A DNA stretch of 64,000 nt, from assembly GCF_943193025.1 (NCBI RefSeq), contig NZ_CALPCQ010000009.1, positions 1-64,000 of the forward strand, read 5' to 3'. A program made the position numbers and the translations under genes. The notes under the pieces were generated by a model. That model saw only the letters and a program-made list of their open reading frames with translations. It had not been told where the DNA came from and searched no databases. Position 1 is the stretch's first letter, and each line of letters opens with the position of its first letter. Below are positions 52,416 to 62,420 of this stretch, piece after piece. This DNA is from Lactobacillus agrestimuris. Its GTDB lineage: Bacteria > Bacillota > Bacilli > Lactobacillales > Lactobacillaceae.

Positions 52416-53972
52416 TTAATAAAAATGATAATTCTTTTTAGTATCAACTTTAACTTGGTTCTTGGTTAAATATTCTATAAACATTTGAACATAATCTTTA
52501 TCCAAAGTGAACTCAATCTTATCCATACTATACTCTGGATAGAATCCTCCACCCATTGCACGATAGTTATTAACAGCCAAATGATATATTTTATCATCTT
52601 CTAAAGGCTTACCATCGAGTGTAAGTTTAGTAATTCTTTCTCCCACAGGTTTAGATAAGTCCACTTCATATTCAATTGGATAAAAAACATCAAAATGATA
52701 AAGCATTGGCTTAGGTTTAATCCAGCGTTCAATAAATTTTATCTTTCCATCGGTATCTTTTTTCAGGAAACCAGCACTATGTTCAATAATGTGTTTTAAT
52801 TCTCTTCCTGTTAGCTTTACTCTGCATAATTGATTAGCATAAGGGTAATTTAAAAGTACATCTCTCATAGTGACCTCTTTTCCAAATCCCTTAGCTTTCT
52901 CACTCATAACTGCAGTCGCTGAAACATCGGCATCTGTGAACCACAATTGCATTTGTTGCAATAAATTAATAAACGGTGCCCCTTCAATTCTGCCCTTCAT
53001 AGCATTTTCAATTGGTGCTGACTCACTCAATTGTGCAAGTGGTTGATCCAACCAGTTTTGAGTTCGTTGATCTAGATCACTAACAATTTTAACTATTTCG
53101 GGATCAGGATCATAATCTTTAGTATCGATCAGTTTAGTAGACATATTTTTTATTTTTTTAGTCTTATCATCAATATCTAAAATTACTTCTGCAACTGCTT
53201 CACCTCTATAACCTGGTTGAACAATAGCCGTATTTCTAGTCACTAAGTTTAGCCGACGATGTTGATGACCTGTTAAAAATACATCAACCTCAGGAATTTC
53301 AGTAAGAATTTTATATCCTTCATTTTCGCCTCTATGAGGTTCTGTAGCAACTCCAGATTTAGGATCACTTTCAAATCCTCCATGATACATAACCGCTAAG
53401 ACATCGACTTGAGGACGCAAAATCTCTGCATAATGTTTGATTTTTTCATAAGCCGAAACGAATTTCAAACCAGCAACATTTTCTTTTGGTTCCCAATGAG
53501 GTATATATTGAGTCGTAACACCTAACAAACCAATTTTTACACCGGCTTTTTCAATAATTGTATACTCTTGACCAAATGCAGGTACATTTGTTTCGGCATC
53601 CAAAACATTATCATTAATCATAGGTGCTTTATTATTATCTATGTAATATGCTAAATAATCTAAACCAAAATTAAAGTCGTGATTTCCAAGGCAACGGGCA
53701 TCATAACCGACTGCATTATAAGCCTCTGTAAAAATACCTAAATCGGTGTAATCTCCAGTAGAATGTGCATAAGATGCTAAAGGAGAGCCTTGTAAACAAT
53801 CACCCGAATCTGTGACAACCACATTTTCTACTCCATACTTCGCCTTCTCGGCTTTTATTGCAGAACTTACTCTACTCAAACTAATTGGAGCATTATAATC
53901 TCCTTTATCTTGATAATCTGTTGGCAATAAGAAGCCATGTGTATCACTAGAGTGTAAAAAAACTAATTTCAT
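52416..53972 (-). CDS. 5'-nucleotidase/UshA-type metallophosphatase
   Basis: A 518-residue two-domain protein: a calcineurin-like metallophosphatase (about 1-285) with metal motifs HSSDTHG (7-13), DSGDCLQGSP, GNHDFNFG, YHGGFE and GHQHRRLN, and a 5'-nucleotidase C-terminal domain (300-500) with the NYRAMGGGFYPEYS substrate loop. UshA and CpdB enzymes act on nucleotides outside the cell, but no signal peptide is visible here, so this is a cytoplasmic version. The exact substrate (nucleoside monophosphate, cyclic nucleotide or other phosphate ester) is open. Confidence 0.88.
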   Translation of the reverse strand: MKLVFLHSSDTHGFLLPTDYQDKGDYNAPISLSRVSSAIKAEKAKYGVENVVVTDSGDCLQGSPLASYAHSTGDYTDLGIFTEAYNAVGYDARCLGNHDFNFGLDYLAYYIDNNKAPMINDNVLDAETNVPAFGQEYTIIEKAGVKIGLLGVTTQYIPHWEPKENVAGLKFVSAYEKIKHYAEILRPQVDVLAVMYHGGFESDPKSGVATEPHRGENEGYKILTEIPEVDVFLTGHQHRRLNLVTRNTAIVQPGYRGEAVAEVILDIDDKTKKIKNMSTKLIDTKDYDPDPEIVKIVSDLDQRTQNWLDQPLAQLSESAPIENAMKGRIEGAPFINLLQQMQLWFTDADVSATAVMSEKAKGFGKEVTMRDVLLNYPYANQLCRVKLTGRELKHIIEHSAGFLKKDTDGKIKFIERWIKPKPMLYHFDVFYPIEYEVDLSKPVGERITKLTLDGKPLEDDKIYHLAVNNYRAMGGGFYPEYSMDKIEFTLDKDYVQMFIEYLTKNQVKVDTKKNYHFY

Positions 53973-54002
53973 AATTTCTACTTTCTAATTTTTTGCATAA
54001 AA

Positions 54003-54026
54003 AAAGACACCTAAATGGGTGTCTTT
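54003..54026 (-). terminator. Rho-independent terminator of rpmF
   Basis: Stem AAAGACACC/GGTGTCTTT around a six-base loop, with seven T residues after it on the minus strand, five bases past the rpmF stop. Confidence 0.88.
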
Positions 54027-54030
54027 ATTT

Positions 54031-54222
54031 TTAGTTATTGCCGTTTGAGTTGTTTTCGTTAGCAACTTGACGACCCTTGTAATAACCCTTTGGTGAAACG
54101 CGGTGGCTTAAACGGTATTCACCAGTAGTTGCATCATAATGCATAGCTGGTACAGTTAACTTGATATGACCACGACGTGAACGTTTCTTTTGCTTAGAAG
54201 TATGTCTTGCAGGTACTGCCAT
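54031..54222 (-). CDS. rpmF: 50S ribosomal protein L32
   Basis: A 63-residue basic protein starting [20 protein letters not shown], the L32 signature. Unlike zinc-binding L32 proteins it lacks the four cysteines (the middle reads [20 protein letters not shown]), so it is the zinc-independent form. The C-terminal [14 protein letters not shown] is Asn-rich. The ATG follows AAAGGAGATC. It is monocistronic, with its own terminator. Confidence 0.97.
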   Translation of the reverse strand: MAVPARHTSKQKKRSRRGHIKLTVPAMHYDATTGEYRLSHRVSPKGYYKGRQVANENNSNGNN

Positions 54223-54331
54223 TTGATTTGATCTCCTTTATTGTAGTCTTAAGCTTCACACTTACATTTAAGTAAGGTGAATCACTCATATGTTTAAATG
54301 ATACTATTGAATTCCTCATAAATCAAGATTA

Positions 54332-54556
54332 TTAGTCTTTCTTTTTACGAAAAAGCTTATCTTGGGCCATAAACCAACCCAATAAAATTCCAATTATAAC
54401 CATTACAACTAAAATGATAATCAAAGGTAACTTAACGTTAAAGAAGCCAAAATTAATACTTACTGGACTAGTATTTAAGACGATAAATATTACAGCTAAT
54501 AATCCAATTATTAAACTGACAACTAAGTTAACTTGTCTCTTCTTTTCAGAATTCAT
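54332..54556 (-). CDS. LapA family (DUF1049) membrane protein
   Basis: A 74-residue protein with two hydrophobic helices (VSLIIGLLAVIFIVLNTSPV, PLIIILVVMVIIGILLGWFM) and a short basic tail (LFRKKKD). VLNTSPVSINFGFFNVKLPL with the following ILVV is the LapA-domain pattern. In E. coli LapA helps assemble lipopolysaccharide proteins; no such role can apply in a Gram-positive, so the function is unknown. It follows the SDR gene after six bases and is probably cotranscribed. Confidence 0.8.
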   Translation of the reverse strand: MNSEKKRQVNLVVSLIIGLLAVIFIVLNTSPVSINFGFFNVKLPLIIILVVMVIIGILLGWFMAQDKLFRKKKD

Positions 54557-54562
54557 GTTAGC

Positions 54563-55357
54563 CTACTTTCTTGAAGCGAATTTTAAAGAAATTTGATCGC
54601 CAATAGTTGGGAATAAGTTGTATAACTTTGCTGCAACAGCAAGACTGATTGGTAGATTTAATTCTCGCTTATTGCTACCGAAGTAGTGAACAACTTGCCA
54701 AGCCACATCATCTGGATCAAGCATAAATTCTTCAACATTTGCCATATAATTTCCTGTCTTATCAGCAATATTGAAAAAATTAGTGTATACAGGTCCTGGA
54801 TTAACAGTCATTACCTTTACGCCAAAAGGCATTAGTTCAAGACGTAAAACATTTGAAAATTGAATTACCGCTGCCTTAGAAGCGCTATATACAGCTGATT
54901 TAACGGTTGGAACTTTCCCAGCTATTGAACCAAAATTAATAATTTGGCCAGTTTTTTCTTCCATCATTACACGACCAATTAGTCTAGTAAAATACATTAG
55001 CCCTAATACATTCACTTGGAACATGTTCATTGCATCTTGCATGTTGCTTTCCATAAAAGTATCAAACTTACCAAAGCCTGCACAATTTACTAAAAAATCA
55101 ATGTGTTTAACTGATGAAATTATTTTCTTAAAACTAGCCTCGATTTCATCTGACTTACCCATATCTGTTGGGAAAACAAATGCATCCGCACCAGATAACT
55201 CTCTTGCTTCAGCAGCAATATCATTTAATCGTTGTTCATTTCTAGCAATTAAAACAACCGTTGCTCCACGTCCTGCACTTTCAAGTGCAATTGAACGACC
55301 GATACCACTTGAAGCACCAGTCACTACTACAACTTTATTTCTTAATGAGTCACTCAT
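54563..55357 (-). CDS. Short-chain dehydrogenase/reductase
   Basis: An NAD(P)-dependent oxidoreductase of 264 residues with the classical SDR pattern: VVVTGASSGIGRSIA (residues 9-23), NCAGFGKFD (NAG-type motif), active-site SIAGKVPTVKSAVYSASKAA (Ser, then Tyr-x-x-x-Lys) and NPGPVYTNF. It resembles YqjQ-like ketoreductases; the substrate is unknown. The start ATGA overlaps the RNase Z stop, an arrangement also seen in Bacillus (rnz-yqjQ). Confidence 0.9.
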   Translation of the reverse strand: MSDSLRNKVVVVTGASSGIGRSIALESAGRGATVVLIARNEQRLNDIAAEARELSGADAFVFPTDMGKSDEIEASFKKIISSVKHIDFLVNCAGFGKFDTFMESNMQDAMNMFQVNVLGLMYFTRLIGRVMMEEKTGQIINFGSIAGKVPTVKSAVYSASKAAVIQFSNVLRLELMPFGVKVMTVNPGPVYTNFFNIADKTGNYMANVEEFMLDPDDVAWQVVHYFGSNKRELNLPISLAVAAKLYNLFPTIGDQISLKFASRK

Positions 55358-56292
55358 TTTTCTGTTCCTTTCATGGGAATATTGATCTGATCAAAATCAT
55401 TTACCAAATGTGTATTTTCAAATACCTTTTGGGCCTGCTTTTCTAATCTTTTAGCATTACTTCCCAGATATCTTGCAGAGATATGATCTAAACATAGCTC
55501 TTTTACATTGTTATCGCGTGCAACTTCTGCTGCTTCAACTGCGGTTGAATGGAAATAATCATGAGCTAATTTAGCCTCATTTCCAGCAAAAGTTGATTCA
55601 TGAACTAGGACATCAGCATTTTTTGCTAATTTAGCAATACTTGGAGTTGCCCTAGTATCGTATATTATAGTAATTATTCTACCTGGTTTTTCAGGACCTA
55701 AAAAGTCTTTTCCATCTAATATAGTACCATCTGCCAGGGCGATTTGTTCACCATTTTTTAATTTACCTAATAACGGACCATTAGGTACATGATATTCAGC
55801 TAACTTATCCATTAATAATTCACCAGGGTGAGAATCCTCGACTACTCTGTAGCCAAAACTGTCAACTCTATGATCTAGTCTATCAGTATAAACTTTAAAT
55901 CCTTGGCCTTGATAAATTAATCCACTTTTTGTTAATTCAACAAATTTAATTGGATAAGAAACTTTAGTTTTAGATACCTTCAATGCGATTCTAACAAATT
56001 TTTCAATTCCAGCTGGTCCATAAATAGTTAAAGGTCCCACATCGCCCTGGAAAGAACGAGTAGCAAGTAGACCAGGCAAGCCAAAAATATGATCTCCATG
56101 ATTATGTGAGATAAATATTTTCGAAACCTTTCTCAAACGAATATTTGTCTTCAAAATTTGATGTTGTGTGGCCTCTCCAACATCAAATAACCAAATTTCA
56201 TTTAATTCATCTAGTAACTTAAGAGCAAGACTTGAAACATTTCTCTGCTTAGAAGGTTGTCCCGCACCTGTTCCTAAAAATTGTATTTCCAT
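55354..56292 (-). CDS. rnz: Ribonuclease Z
   Basis: An endonuclease that trims the 3' end of tRNA precursors. The 312-residue metallo-beta-lactamase starts MEIQFLGTGAGQPSKQRNVS and carries FISHNHGDHIFGLPGLLATR (HxHxDH), YDTRATPS, HESTFAGNEAKLAHDYFHST and the C-terminal LDHISARY (the HISSRY-type motif). The usual HLHGDH is HNHGDH here. RBS AGGATTTTT precedes ATG 56292. It overlaps the SDR gene by four bases. Confidence 0.95.
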   Translation of the reverse strand: MEIQFLGTGAGQPSKQRNVSSLALKLLDELNEIWLFDVGEATQHQILKTNIRLRKVSKIFISHNHGDHIFGLPGLLATRSFQGDVGPLTIYGPAGIEKFVRIALKVSKTKVSYPIKFVELTKSGLIYQGQGFKVYTDRLDHRVDSFGYRVVEDSHPGELLMDKLAEYHVPNGPLLGKLKNGEQIALADGTILDGKDFLGPEKPGRIITIIYDTRATPSIAKLAKNADVLVHESTFAGNEAKLAHDYFHSTAVEAAEVARDNNVKELCLDHISARYLGSNAKRLEKQAQKVFENTHLVNDFDQINIPMKGTEK

Positions 56293-56304
56293 AAAAATCC
56301 TATT

Positions 56305-58221
56305 CTAAAAGTAAATTTCATTTACGATACTTTTTACTACAAACGCACTATAATATTTAGAACCTAAAATATTTGGATGTACATGATCATCTCCAAACCA
56401 ATCTGGGTGTCCTTTGGCATATTGATACCAATCAATCACGTGTAAATTATGATATTTCTTTGATGCCTTTTTTAGTAAATCATTAACTGGATTTTGCCAT
56501 TGACGGCTTGGAACATAAACATTTATCCAAAATACATCCTTACCCTTACCCAAATCTTCCATTAGATGATCTACATCATCCATTGTAAAAGGTCCATTAG
56601 TTCCTAACTCAATTAAAACATTTTTCGCTAAAACTTGTCTTTGTTTATAACCGTCAATTATTGGAAAAGCTTCCTTCATTTGACGAGAAACTGCACCATC
56701 AATTATTGCATGTGGCATTAAAGTTTTTAAATTATCATATGTTCCTGCCATAATAGAGTCTCCAATTGCTGTTAATTGTAAATTTTGTGCTAATTGGAGA
56801 TCAACTTGAGAAATTCCATATTTAGTAAATCTCTTATTTACAGGATGGCTCTTGGCCTCTTTCCGAGCCTTTTTTACATACTTACTTGAAGTATCTTCCT
56901 TCACTTTTGTCTTTTTGTACTTTTTAATTAGTTCTTTATTCTCCCTAGCTTGACTCTTCTGATTTTTGCTAATAGTTTGTTCAAGCTGTGACTTTTTAGC
57001 AACGGCTCTTGGAGAATATATAATTCCAGCAGTTCCAATTAAAATGATCAAACTTGAAAAGATTAATTTAAACTTCCTTGCATTTGAAAAACTTGCAATG
57101 TTTGATAAATTAGCCCAATAATTTTTAACCTTAAGCCAAGTAACTTTACCAAATGGTTTTTCAATTAATCTATAAGTAATTTCACTTATTAGTAAAATAA
57201 TTACGATCTCAATTATCCGATATAAAATTGGGTGAGCAGCCAAATTAGTTAACTTATCTTCAAAAAATACCATTACAGGAAATTGATATAAATAAATCCC
57301 ATAACTACGTGACCCAATCCAATTAAATACTGGATTAGTAAGAATTTTATTCCAATGACTATTTGGATGACCAACAATTCCAACCATCACAGTAGTAAAA
57401 ATAGAGAAAATAAAAATTCCACCAAAATAAGGAAATTTAGATTGAGGATTCATTGCTGAACTGAAAAACATCAATAGCATTCCTAATAATGAGATCAATC
57501 CAGCCAAATCTAGGGAACGCGATCTAAGATTTCTTAAAGTTTCATTCATATTTTCAATGGGCCAGATGACTGCCAAAGCTGCACCTAAACCTAATGAAAA
57601 GAATCTAGTATCCGTTCCGTAATATACACGATTTATATCAGCTCCAGTAGCAAATAAAATTGCCATCTCAATCGCTGAAATAAGAGTTAATGCAGTAATA
57701 ATTCCAAAGATTCTTTTTTTACTTTTAACAAATTTGACCAGCAAAAAAATCACTATTGGCCACAAAAGATAAAACTGACCTTCTATCGACATTGTCCATA
57801 GATGTGTAAATGGAGATGCATTAGCTCCAAATCTTTCAAAGTAACTTTGACCATTTCTAATTTGCCAAATATTATAAACATTCAACAAATTTGCAATTAC
57901 TATTTGATATAGCTTTACTAATAAATTTCTTTGAAAAAGGACAATCCACGCCGCACATGCCCATAAAACTGTGATTAATTGAGGATATAACCGTTTTAAC
58001 CTTGTAATGTAAAAATGCTTATTATCATAGCTACCTGTTTCTTGATACGACTTCAGCATATGATCGGTCACTAAATATCCAGAAAGTACTAAAAAAATCG
58101 GTACTCCAAGATAACCTCCGATAAAAGTATTAGGATCTAGATGATATAAAATCACTCCAACAACTGCTAATGCCCTAAGTCCAGAATATCCTGTAATAAA
58201 CCGATTTTTTGTCTTATTCAT
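56305..58221 (-). CDS. Membrane O-acyltransferase with SGNH domain (OatA-like)
   Basis: A 638-residue protein with an N-terminal acyltransferase-3 domain of about ten membrane helices (residues 5-400; GYSGLRALAVVGVILYHLDP and MSIEGQFYLLWP are typical), a Lys/Ser-rich linker and an extracytoplasmic SGNH hydrolase domain with AIGDSIMAGTYDNL (Ser), ELGTNGPF (Asn) and DDVHPNILGSKYY (Asp-x-x-His). OatA proteins of this layout O-acetylate peptidoglycan and give lysozyme resistance. Related proteins modify teichoic acids or polysaccharides, so the target is inferred. It lies between obgE and rnz. Confidence 0.88.
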   Translation of the reverse strand: MNKTKNRFITGYSGLRALAVVGVILYHLDPNTFIGGYLGVPIFLVLSGYLVTDHMLKSYQETGSYDNKHFYITRLKRLYPQLITVLWACAAWIVLFQRNLLVKLYQIVIANLLNVYNIWQIRNGQSYFERFGANASPFTHLWTMSIEGQFYLLWPIVIFLLVKFVKSKKRIFGIITALTLISAIEMAILFATGADINRVYYGTDTRFFSLGLGAALAVIWPIENMNETLRNLRSRSLDLAGLISLLGMLLMFFSSAMNPQSKFPYFGGIFIFSIFTTVMVGIVGHPNSHWNKILTNPVFNWIGSRSYGIYLYQFPVMVFFEDKLTNLAAHPILYRIIEIVIILLISEITYRLIEKPFGKVTWLKVKNYWANLSNIASFSNARKFKLIFSSLIILIGTAGIIYSPRAVAKKSQLEQTISKNQKSQARENKELIKKYKKTKVKEDTSSKYVKKARKEAKSHPVNKRFTKYGISQVDLQLAQNLQLTAIGDSIMAGTYDNLKTLMPHAIIDGAVSRQMKEAFPIIDGYKQRQVLAKNVLIELGTNGPFTMDDVDHLMEDLGKGKDVFWINVYVPSRQWQNPVNDLLKKASKKYHNLHVIDWYQYAKGHPDWFGDDHVHPNILGSKYYSAFVVKSIVNEIYF

Positions 58222-58243
58222 AAATCTTCTCTACCAGTCAATT

Positions 58244-59554
58244 TTATTGTAAAAATTCAAAATTAAAGTTGCCAATTACAACATCATCGCCATCAACAGC
58301 TCCCATTTCACGTAAGGCATCGTCTACCCCTAAATTCTTCAACTTACGTGCAAGAAGCATAATTCCATCTTGATGATCAAGATTTGTTCGTTGAACCAAT
58401 CTTTCAAGAGCTTCACCCTTAATTTCAAATAAGTGATCTTCAAGTTTTTCAACGGTAAACTCATCAAGCTTAGCTTTAGATTTATACTTGTATTCTCTAG
58501 CTTCTTCAGTTGCAACTTCTGGAGCCTCTTCAGTCTGACGTTTTTCAACTTCTTCAACCAAGTTTGCCGAATCACGCATCAATTGATCTACACCACTATG
58601 AGTTACACTTGAAATTGCATAAACTGGTGCATCAATACCCTCATCAGCTAAAGCTTTCTTAAAATCAGCTAACTTTTCATCTGCACCAGGAATATCCATT
58701 TGAGTAGCTACAATTAGCTCACCTTTTTTGGATAAATCTGTGGTGTAACTTGCTAATTCATTTTTTATCGTCTTATAATCTTCAATTGCTTCACGACCGT
58801 TATTCGGATCCATTGAAACTAAATGAAGGATCACCTTAGTTCTTTCAATATGACGTAAAAATTGAATACCTAATCCAACACCTTGGCTTGCGCCTTCAAT
58901 TAGACCTGGTAAGTCCGCCATTGAAAAATCTCTACCATCCGGTAAAATAACCATTCCCAAATTTGGTGTTAAGGTAGTAAATGAATATGCTGCAATCTTT
59001 GGCTTAGCCTTAGTTACAACTGAAAGTAATGTTGACTTCCCAACAGATGGAAAACCAACCAAACCTACGTCAGCTAACATCTTTAATTCAAGTCTTAAAA
59101 CTCGATCTTCTCCAGGTTCACCATTTTCGGCAATTTCTGGTGCAGTATTTACACTATTAGCAAAGTGAATATTACCTCTTCCACCTTTGCCACCGTGAGC
59201 AACAACAAGCTCTTGCTTATTTTTAATTAAATCACCGATTAACTCTCCAGTTTCAAAATCATATACTGTAGTTCCTACTGGAACCTTTAAGTATAAATCT
59301 TTTGCTCCTTTTCCATATTGTGATTTAATTCTTCCATCTTCACCATTTTCGGCTTTGAATTTTCGACGATAGCGAAAATCCATCAAAGTTCTTAAACCTT
59401 CATCAGCAACGAAGATTACGCTACCTCCGCGTCCACCGTCGCCACCTGCAGGTCCGCCATTTGGAACATATTTTTCATGGCGGAAGGCTACCATGCCGTC
59501 GCCGCCTTTACCAGCTTGAACTTCTATTTTAGTTTGATCAACAAATGTTGGCAT
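58244..59554 (-). CDS. obgE: GTPase ObgE/CgtA
   Basis: An essential GTPase acting in ribosome assembly and stress response. The 436 residues comprise the glycine-rich Obg domain (1-158; [32 protein letters not shown]), the G domain with [29 protein letters not shown] and [10 protein letters not shown], and the C-terminal OCT domain (about 355-436). Here the usual NKxD G4 motif reads TQMD. The ATG follows GGAGGGGG. It precedes the acyltransferase by about 20 bases. Confidence 0.95.
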   Translation of the reverse strand: MPTFVDQTKIEVQAGKGGDGMVAFRHEKYVPNGGPAGGDGGRGGSVIFVADEGLRTLMDFRYRRKFKAENGEDGRIKSQYGKGAKDLYLKVPVGTTVYDFETGELIGDLIKNKQELVVAHGGKGGRGNIHFANSVNTAPEIAENGEPGEDRVLRLELKMLADVGLVGFPSVGKSTLLSVVTKAKPKIAAYSFTTLTPNLGMVILPDGRDFSMADLPGLIEGASQGVGLGIQFLRHIERTKVILHLVSMDPNNGREAIEDYKTIKNELASYTTDLSKKGELIVATQMDIPGADEKLADFKKALADEGIDAPVYAISSVTHSGVDQLMRDSANLVEEVEKRQTEEAPEVATEEAREYKYKSKAKLDEFTVEKLEDHLFEIKGEALERLVQRTNLDHQDGIMLLARKLKNLGVDDALREMGAVDGDDVVIGNFNFEFLQ

Positions 59555-59601
59555 GTTTAAAAACCCCCTCCGTCTTTCTAACTAACTTATAATAACACAT
59601 A

Positions 59602-59621
59602 AAGTGCAATAAATCGCACTT
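59602..59621 (-). terminator. Weak hairpin after uvrC
   Basis: Stem AAGTGC/GCACTT with an AT-rich loop follows the uvrC stop, but only a short T-run is present, so termination may be partial. Confidence 0.4.
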
Positions 59622-59631
59622 CTTTAACGTT

Positions 59632-61434
59632 TTACAAACTTAATTTTACTGATTGAGCCTGCGTTAATGACAATCCCGCATCCCTCAACTCATCAATTGA
59701 TGCTTCTTTTATCTTTTTCATTGAACCAAACTTTCTCAGTAATTTATTTCTACTCTTAGGTCCTATTCCTTTAATTGAATCTAGCCTACTAGATAGTGCA
59801 TTCTTTGCGTGAGTTCGTCTATGGAAAGTAATTGCAAATCTGTGAACTTCATCTTGAATTCTGGTCATTAGGTAAAATCCTTCTGATTTTGGATCAAGCG
59901 GAATCAATCTCAAAGGAATTCCATTGAGTGGATCTCCAAACAATAAATGGTTAGTTCTATGTTTATCATCTTTTACCATTCCTGCTACCGGAATATTTAG
60001 GTTCAACTCGTTTCTCAAAACATCTAAACAAGCATCTACTTGAATTTGGCCACCATCCATCAAAATCAAATCAGGCATTTTCTTATGTTCTTTTAGTAAA
60101 CGACCATATCTTCTTCTCACAACTTCACGAGTATTTCTAACTTCATCTCCCCCTTTTTGATGCTCTACTTCGCCCTTTAATTTGTACTTTCGGTATGAGG
60201 TTTTATCTGGTTCTCCATCCTTAAATACAACTAAGGCGGAAACTGGATCTGCACCTTGAATATGTGAATGGTCAAAACTTTCAATATAGTGACCATATGG
60301 AAGTCCTAAAGCATCAAAGATCTCTTTTTGTGCACCTTTAGTTTTTCTATTTCCAAGCTCTAATAATCTAAATTTATCATCTAGTTTCAATTTAGCGTTT
60401 TCTTCCGCCATTTCAAGAAGCGACCTCTTTTGACCACGCTTCGGAGTTCTAACAGGAACATGTAATACTTCAGATAATGCCTCATTATCTATTCCACTTG
60501 GAACTAGAACTTCTTTTGGTAAAACTCGATTCCTTTGTTGATAGAACTGGGCAATAAAAGATGCAAATTCATCTTCTGGATCTGTAACGTCTGTTAAAGG
60601 AAACATTTTAGTTTCTCTTCTAAGAAGCTTAGCTTGACGTAAGAAAAAGATTTGAATTGAAATCCAGGATTTATCAACATAGAAATTGAAGATATCTCTT
60701 TGGGTATTATCATTTGAAATAATTTTTTGTTTCTCTACAGTTTCCTCAATATACTTTAATTGATCTCGAATTTCACCCGCACGTTCAAATTCCAATTTTC
60801 CTGCGGCCTGCTCCATTTTTTGATTTAAATCTTGACGCACCCAGTTAATGTCACCATTCAAAAACTTTTTGATCTTTTTAATTTGTTCATCATACTCACT
60901 CTTAGGAACTTTTCTAAAACATGCTCCTAAACATTGTCCCATATGGTAATACAGACAAGGACGCCCTTGGTACCCATTACAACGTCTTAGTGGAAAAACT
61001 TTTTGAATAAACTTCAAAGTTGCTTGTGCGGCATAAACATTAGGATAAGGTCCAAAGTAATATCCACCATCTTTATGAACAACACTAGTTAATTTAGTTT
61101 GGGGATCTCTTTCATTGGTTATCTCAATATATGGATATCCAGTCCCTTCTTTTAATTGAACATTATAATAAGGTTTATATTTTTTTATTAGGGTAACTTC
61201 TAATAAAAATGCTTCTTTATCTGTAGAAACAGTAATAATGTCATAGTCTCTAATATTTTCGACTAATTCAGCACGTCTTCCTACTTGTTTGCTTTTAAAG
61301 TAAGAACGAACTCTATTTTTTAGATTTTTTGATTTTCCAACATAAATTACAGCACCATTAATGTCCTTCATAAGGTAACAACCAGGTTTTTCTGGTAGAA
61401 GCTTTAATTTATTTTCAATTAATTCTGTTGCCAA
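59632..61434 (-). CDS. uvrC: Excinuclease ABC subunit C
   Basis: Makes both incisions in nucleotide excision repair. The 600-residue protein shows an N-terminal GIY-YIG-type nuclease (PEKPGCYLMKDINGAVIYVG then KSKNLKNR, about 14-45), a cysteine cluster (CNGYQGRPCLYYHMGQC, CF), the UVR motif (MEQAAGKLEFERAGEIRDQL), the RNase H-like UvrC domain (YIESFDHSHIQGADPVSALV; LILMDGGQIQ) and C-terminal helix-hairpin-helix repeats (SIKGIGPKSRNKLLRKFGSM). Confidence 0.96.
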   Translation of the reverse strand: MATELIENKLKLLPEKPGCYLMKDINGAVIYVGKSKNLKNRVRSYFKSKQVGRRAELVENIRDYDIITVSTDKEAFLLEVTLIKKYKPYYNVQLKEGTGYPYIEITNERDPQTKLTSVVHKDGGYYFGPYPNVYAAQATLKFIQKVFPLRRCNGYQGRPCLYYHMGQCLGACFRKVPKSEYDEQIKKIKKFLNGDINWVRQDLNQKMEQAAGKLEFERAGEIRDQLKYIEETVEKQKIISNDNTQRDIFNFYVDKSWISIQIFFLRQAKLLRRETKMFPLTDVTDPEDEFASFIAQFYQQRNRVLPKEVLVPSGIDNEALSEVLHVPVRTPKRGQKRSLLEMAEENAKLKLDDKFRLLELGNRKTKGAQKEIFDALGLPYGHYIESFDHSHIQGADPVSALVVFKDGEPDKTSYRKYKLKGEVEHQKGGDEVRNTREVVRRRYGRLLKEHKKMPDLILMDGGQIQVDACLDVLRNELNLNIPVAGMVKDDKHRTNHLLFGDPLNGIPLRLIPLDPKSEGFYLMTRIQDEVHRFAITFHRRTHAKNALSSRLDSIKGIGPKSRNKLLRKFGSMKKIKEASIDELRDAGLSLTQAQSVKLSL

Positions 61435-61542
61435 AAAATCATCTCCTCAAAAATTTGCATTATAAATTTTAACATAATTTCTTAAAAAAGCTTATATAAA
61501 GGCATCTTCTATCAAATTTTAATAGCTATATAGCTATATTTT

Positions 61543-61551
61543 TGCTATATT
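61543..61551 (+). promoter_or_regulatory. Candidate extended -10 promoter for the DedA gene
   Basis: TGCTATATT fits an extended -10, 30 bases before the ATG. Just upstream is a short direct repeat (AGCTATAT twice). Confidence 0.4.
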
Positions 61552-61580
61552 AATGAATAATCATATTTAAGGAGATTTTT

Positions 61581-62192
61581 ATGACAGCATGGATATTTTC
61601 ATTTATTGATCAGTTTGGTTATTTTGCAGTAGCTATCCTGATTGCAATTGAAAATGTTTTTCCTCCAATTCCTTCAGAAGTAATCCTATCATTTAGTGGC
61701 TTTTTAACTCATAAAACAGCTATGAATGTGTTTGGACTAGTTATTGCATCCACCACAGGAGCACTAATCGGAGCATTAATTTTATATTGGATTGGTACCC
61801 TATTAAATGAAGAAAGATTAAAAAAACTTCTAAAACATAAATTTTTTAAGAAATTAGGTTTTAAAGAAGATGACGTTAGCCGAACAATCGCTTGGTTCGA
61901 TCGCCATGGAGTTAAAGCAATTTTTTTCGGTAGATGTATTCCAGTGATAAGAAGTTTGATCTCAATTCCAGCCGGTATTGCTAAAGTTTCTTTACCCAAA
62001 TTCATTATTCTTACTACCTTAGGTAGTCTGATTTGGAACACTGTTTTGATTGCACTCGGATCATATACAGGTAAGAACTGGCACGTAATTGTTCAAATTT
62101 TTGAAGAATATTCATTTGCCGTAATAGTTATTCTTATTATCTTTTTTATTTACTTCATTTATGTTTGGAGAAAAAAGAGAATTAAAAAATAA
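61581..62192 (+). CDS. DedA/SNARE-associated family membrane protein
   Basis: A 203-residue membrane protein with about five hydrophobic segments. IENVFPPIPSEVILSFSGFL is the conserved N-terminal DedA pattern, and FFGRCIPVIRSLISIPAGIA contains the family's F.R..P..R...S..AG motif. Some DedA proteins act as undecaprenyl-phosphate or phospholipid flippases; which applies here is unknown. The ATG at 61581 follows AAGGAGATTTTT. It is divergent from uvrC and monocistronic, with the very stable terminator at 62284-62323 downstream. Confidence 0.9.
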   Translation: MTAWIFSFIDQFGYFAVAILIAIENVFPPIPSEVILSFSGFLTHKTAMNVFGLVIASTTGALIGALILYWIGTLLNEERLKKLLKHKFFKKLGFKEDDVSRTIAWFDRHGVKAIFFGRCIPVIRSLISIPAGIAKVSLPKFIILTTLGSLIWNTVLIALGSYTGKNWHVIVQIFEEYSFAVIVILIIFFIYFIYVWRKKRIKK

Positions 62193-62283
62193 TAAACATC
62201 TCGAGCAGAGGATGAAAATTTCTGGTTATCTCGTAGTGGCAATTAAAAGATAAGTAGTAATTTAACATAATATTATTTATATA

Positions 62284-62323
62284 AAAAAAGGGGGGATGGC
62301 CTTAAGGTCATCCCCCCTTTTTT
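62284..62323. terminator. Very stable bidirectional terminator
   Basis: A 20-base stem with six G-C pairs in a row (AAAAAAGGGGGGATGGCCTT and its complement, one G-U pair) carries A6 and T6 tracts at its ends. It is unusually GC-rich for this region and would stop transcription in both directions. Confidence 0.9.
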
Positions 62324-62369
62324 AGCATATGAAACTTTTCAAACAGCAAAATATATTTCCTTAAAACAA

Positions 62370-62400
62370 ATAGGGATTAAACATCACGCTTAATCCCTAT
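62370..62400 (-). terminator. Rho-independent terminator of the hydroxyacid dehydrogenase gene
   Basis: A perfect 11-base stem ATAGGGATTAA/TTAATCCCTAT with a nine-base loop is followed by TTGTTTT on the minus strand, 20 bases past the stop at 62421. Confidence 0.75.
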
Positions 62401-62420
62401 CCCCTTTTCAGATTTAAAAG

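Noticed and set aside
61518-61551. Repeat array upstream of the DedA gene
   Set aside because: Only two short AT-rich copies (AGCTATAT) are present; there is no regular spacer pattern and no CRISPR-like structure anywhere in the window.
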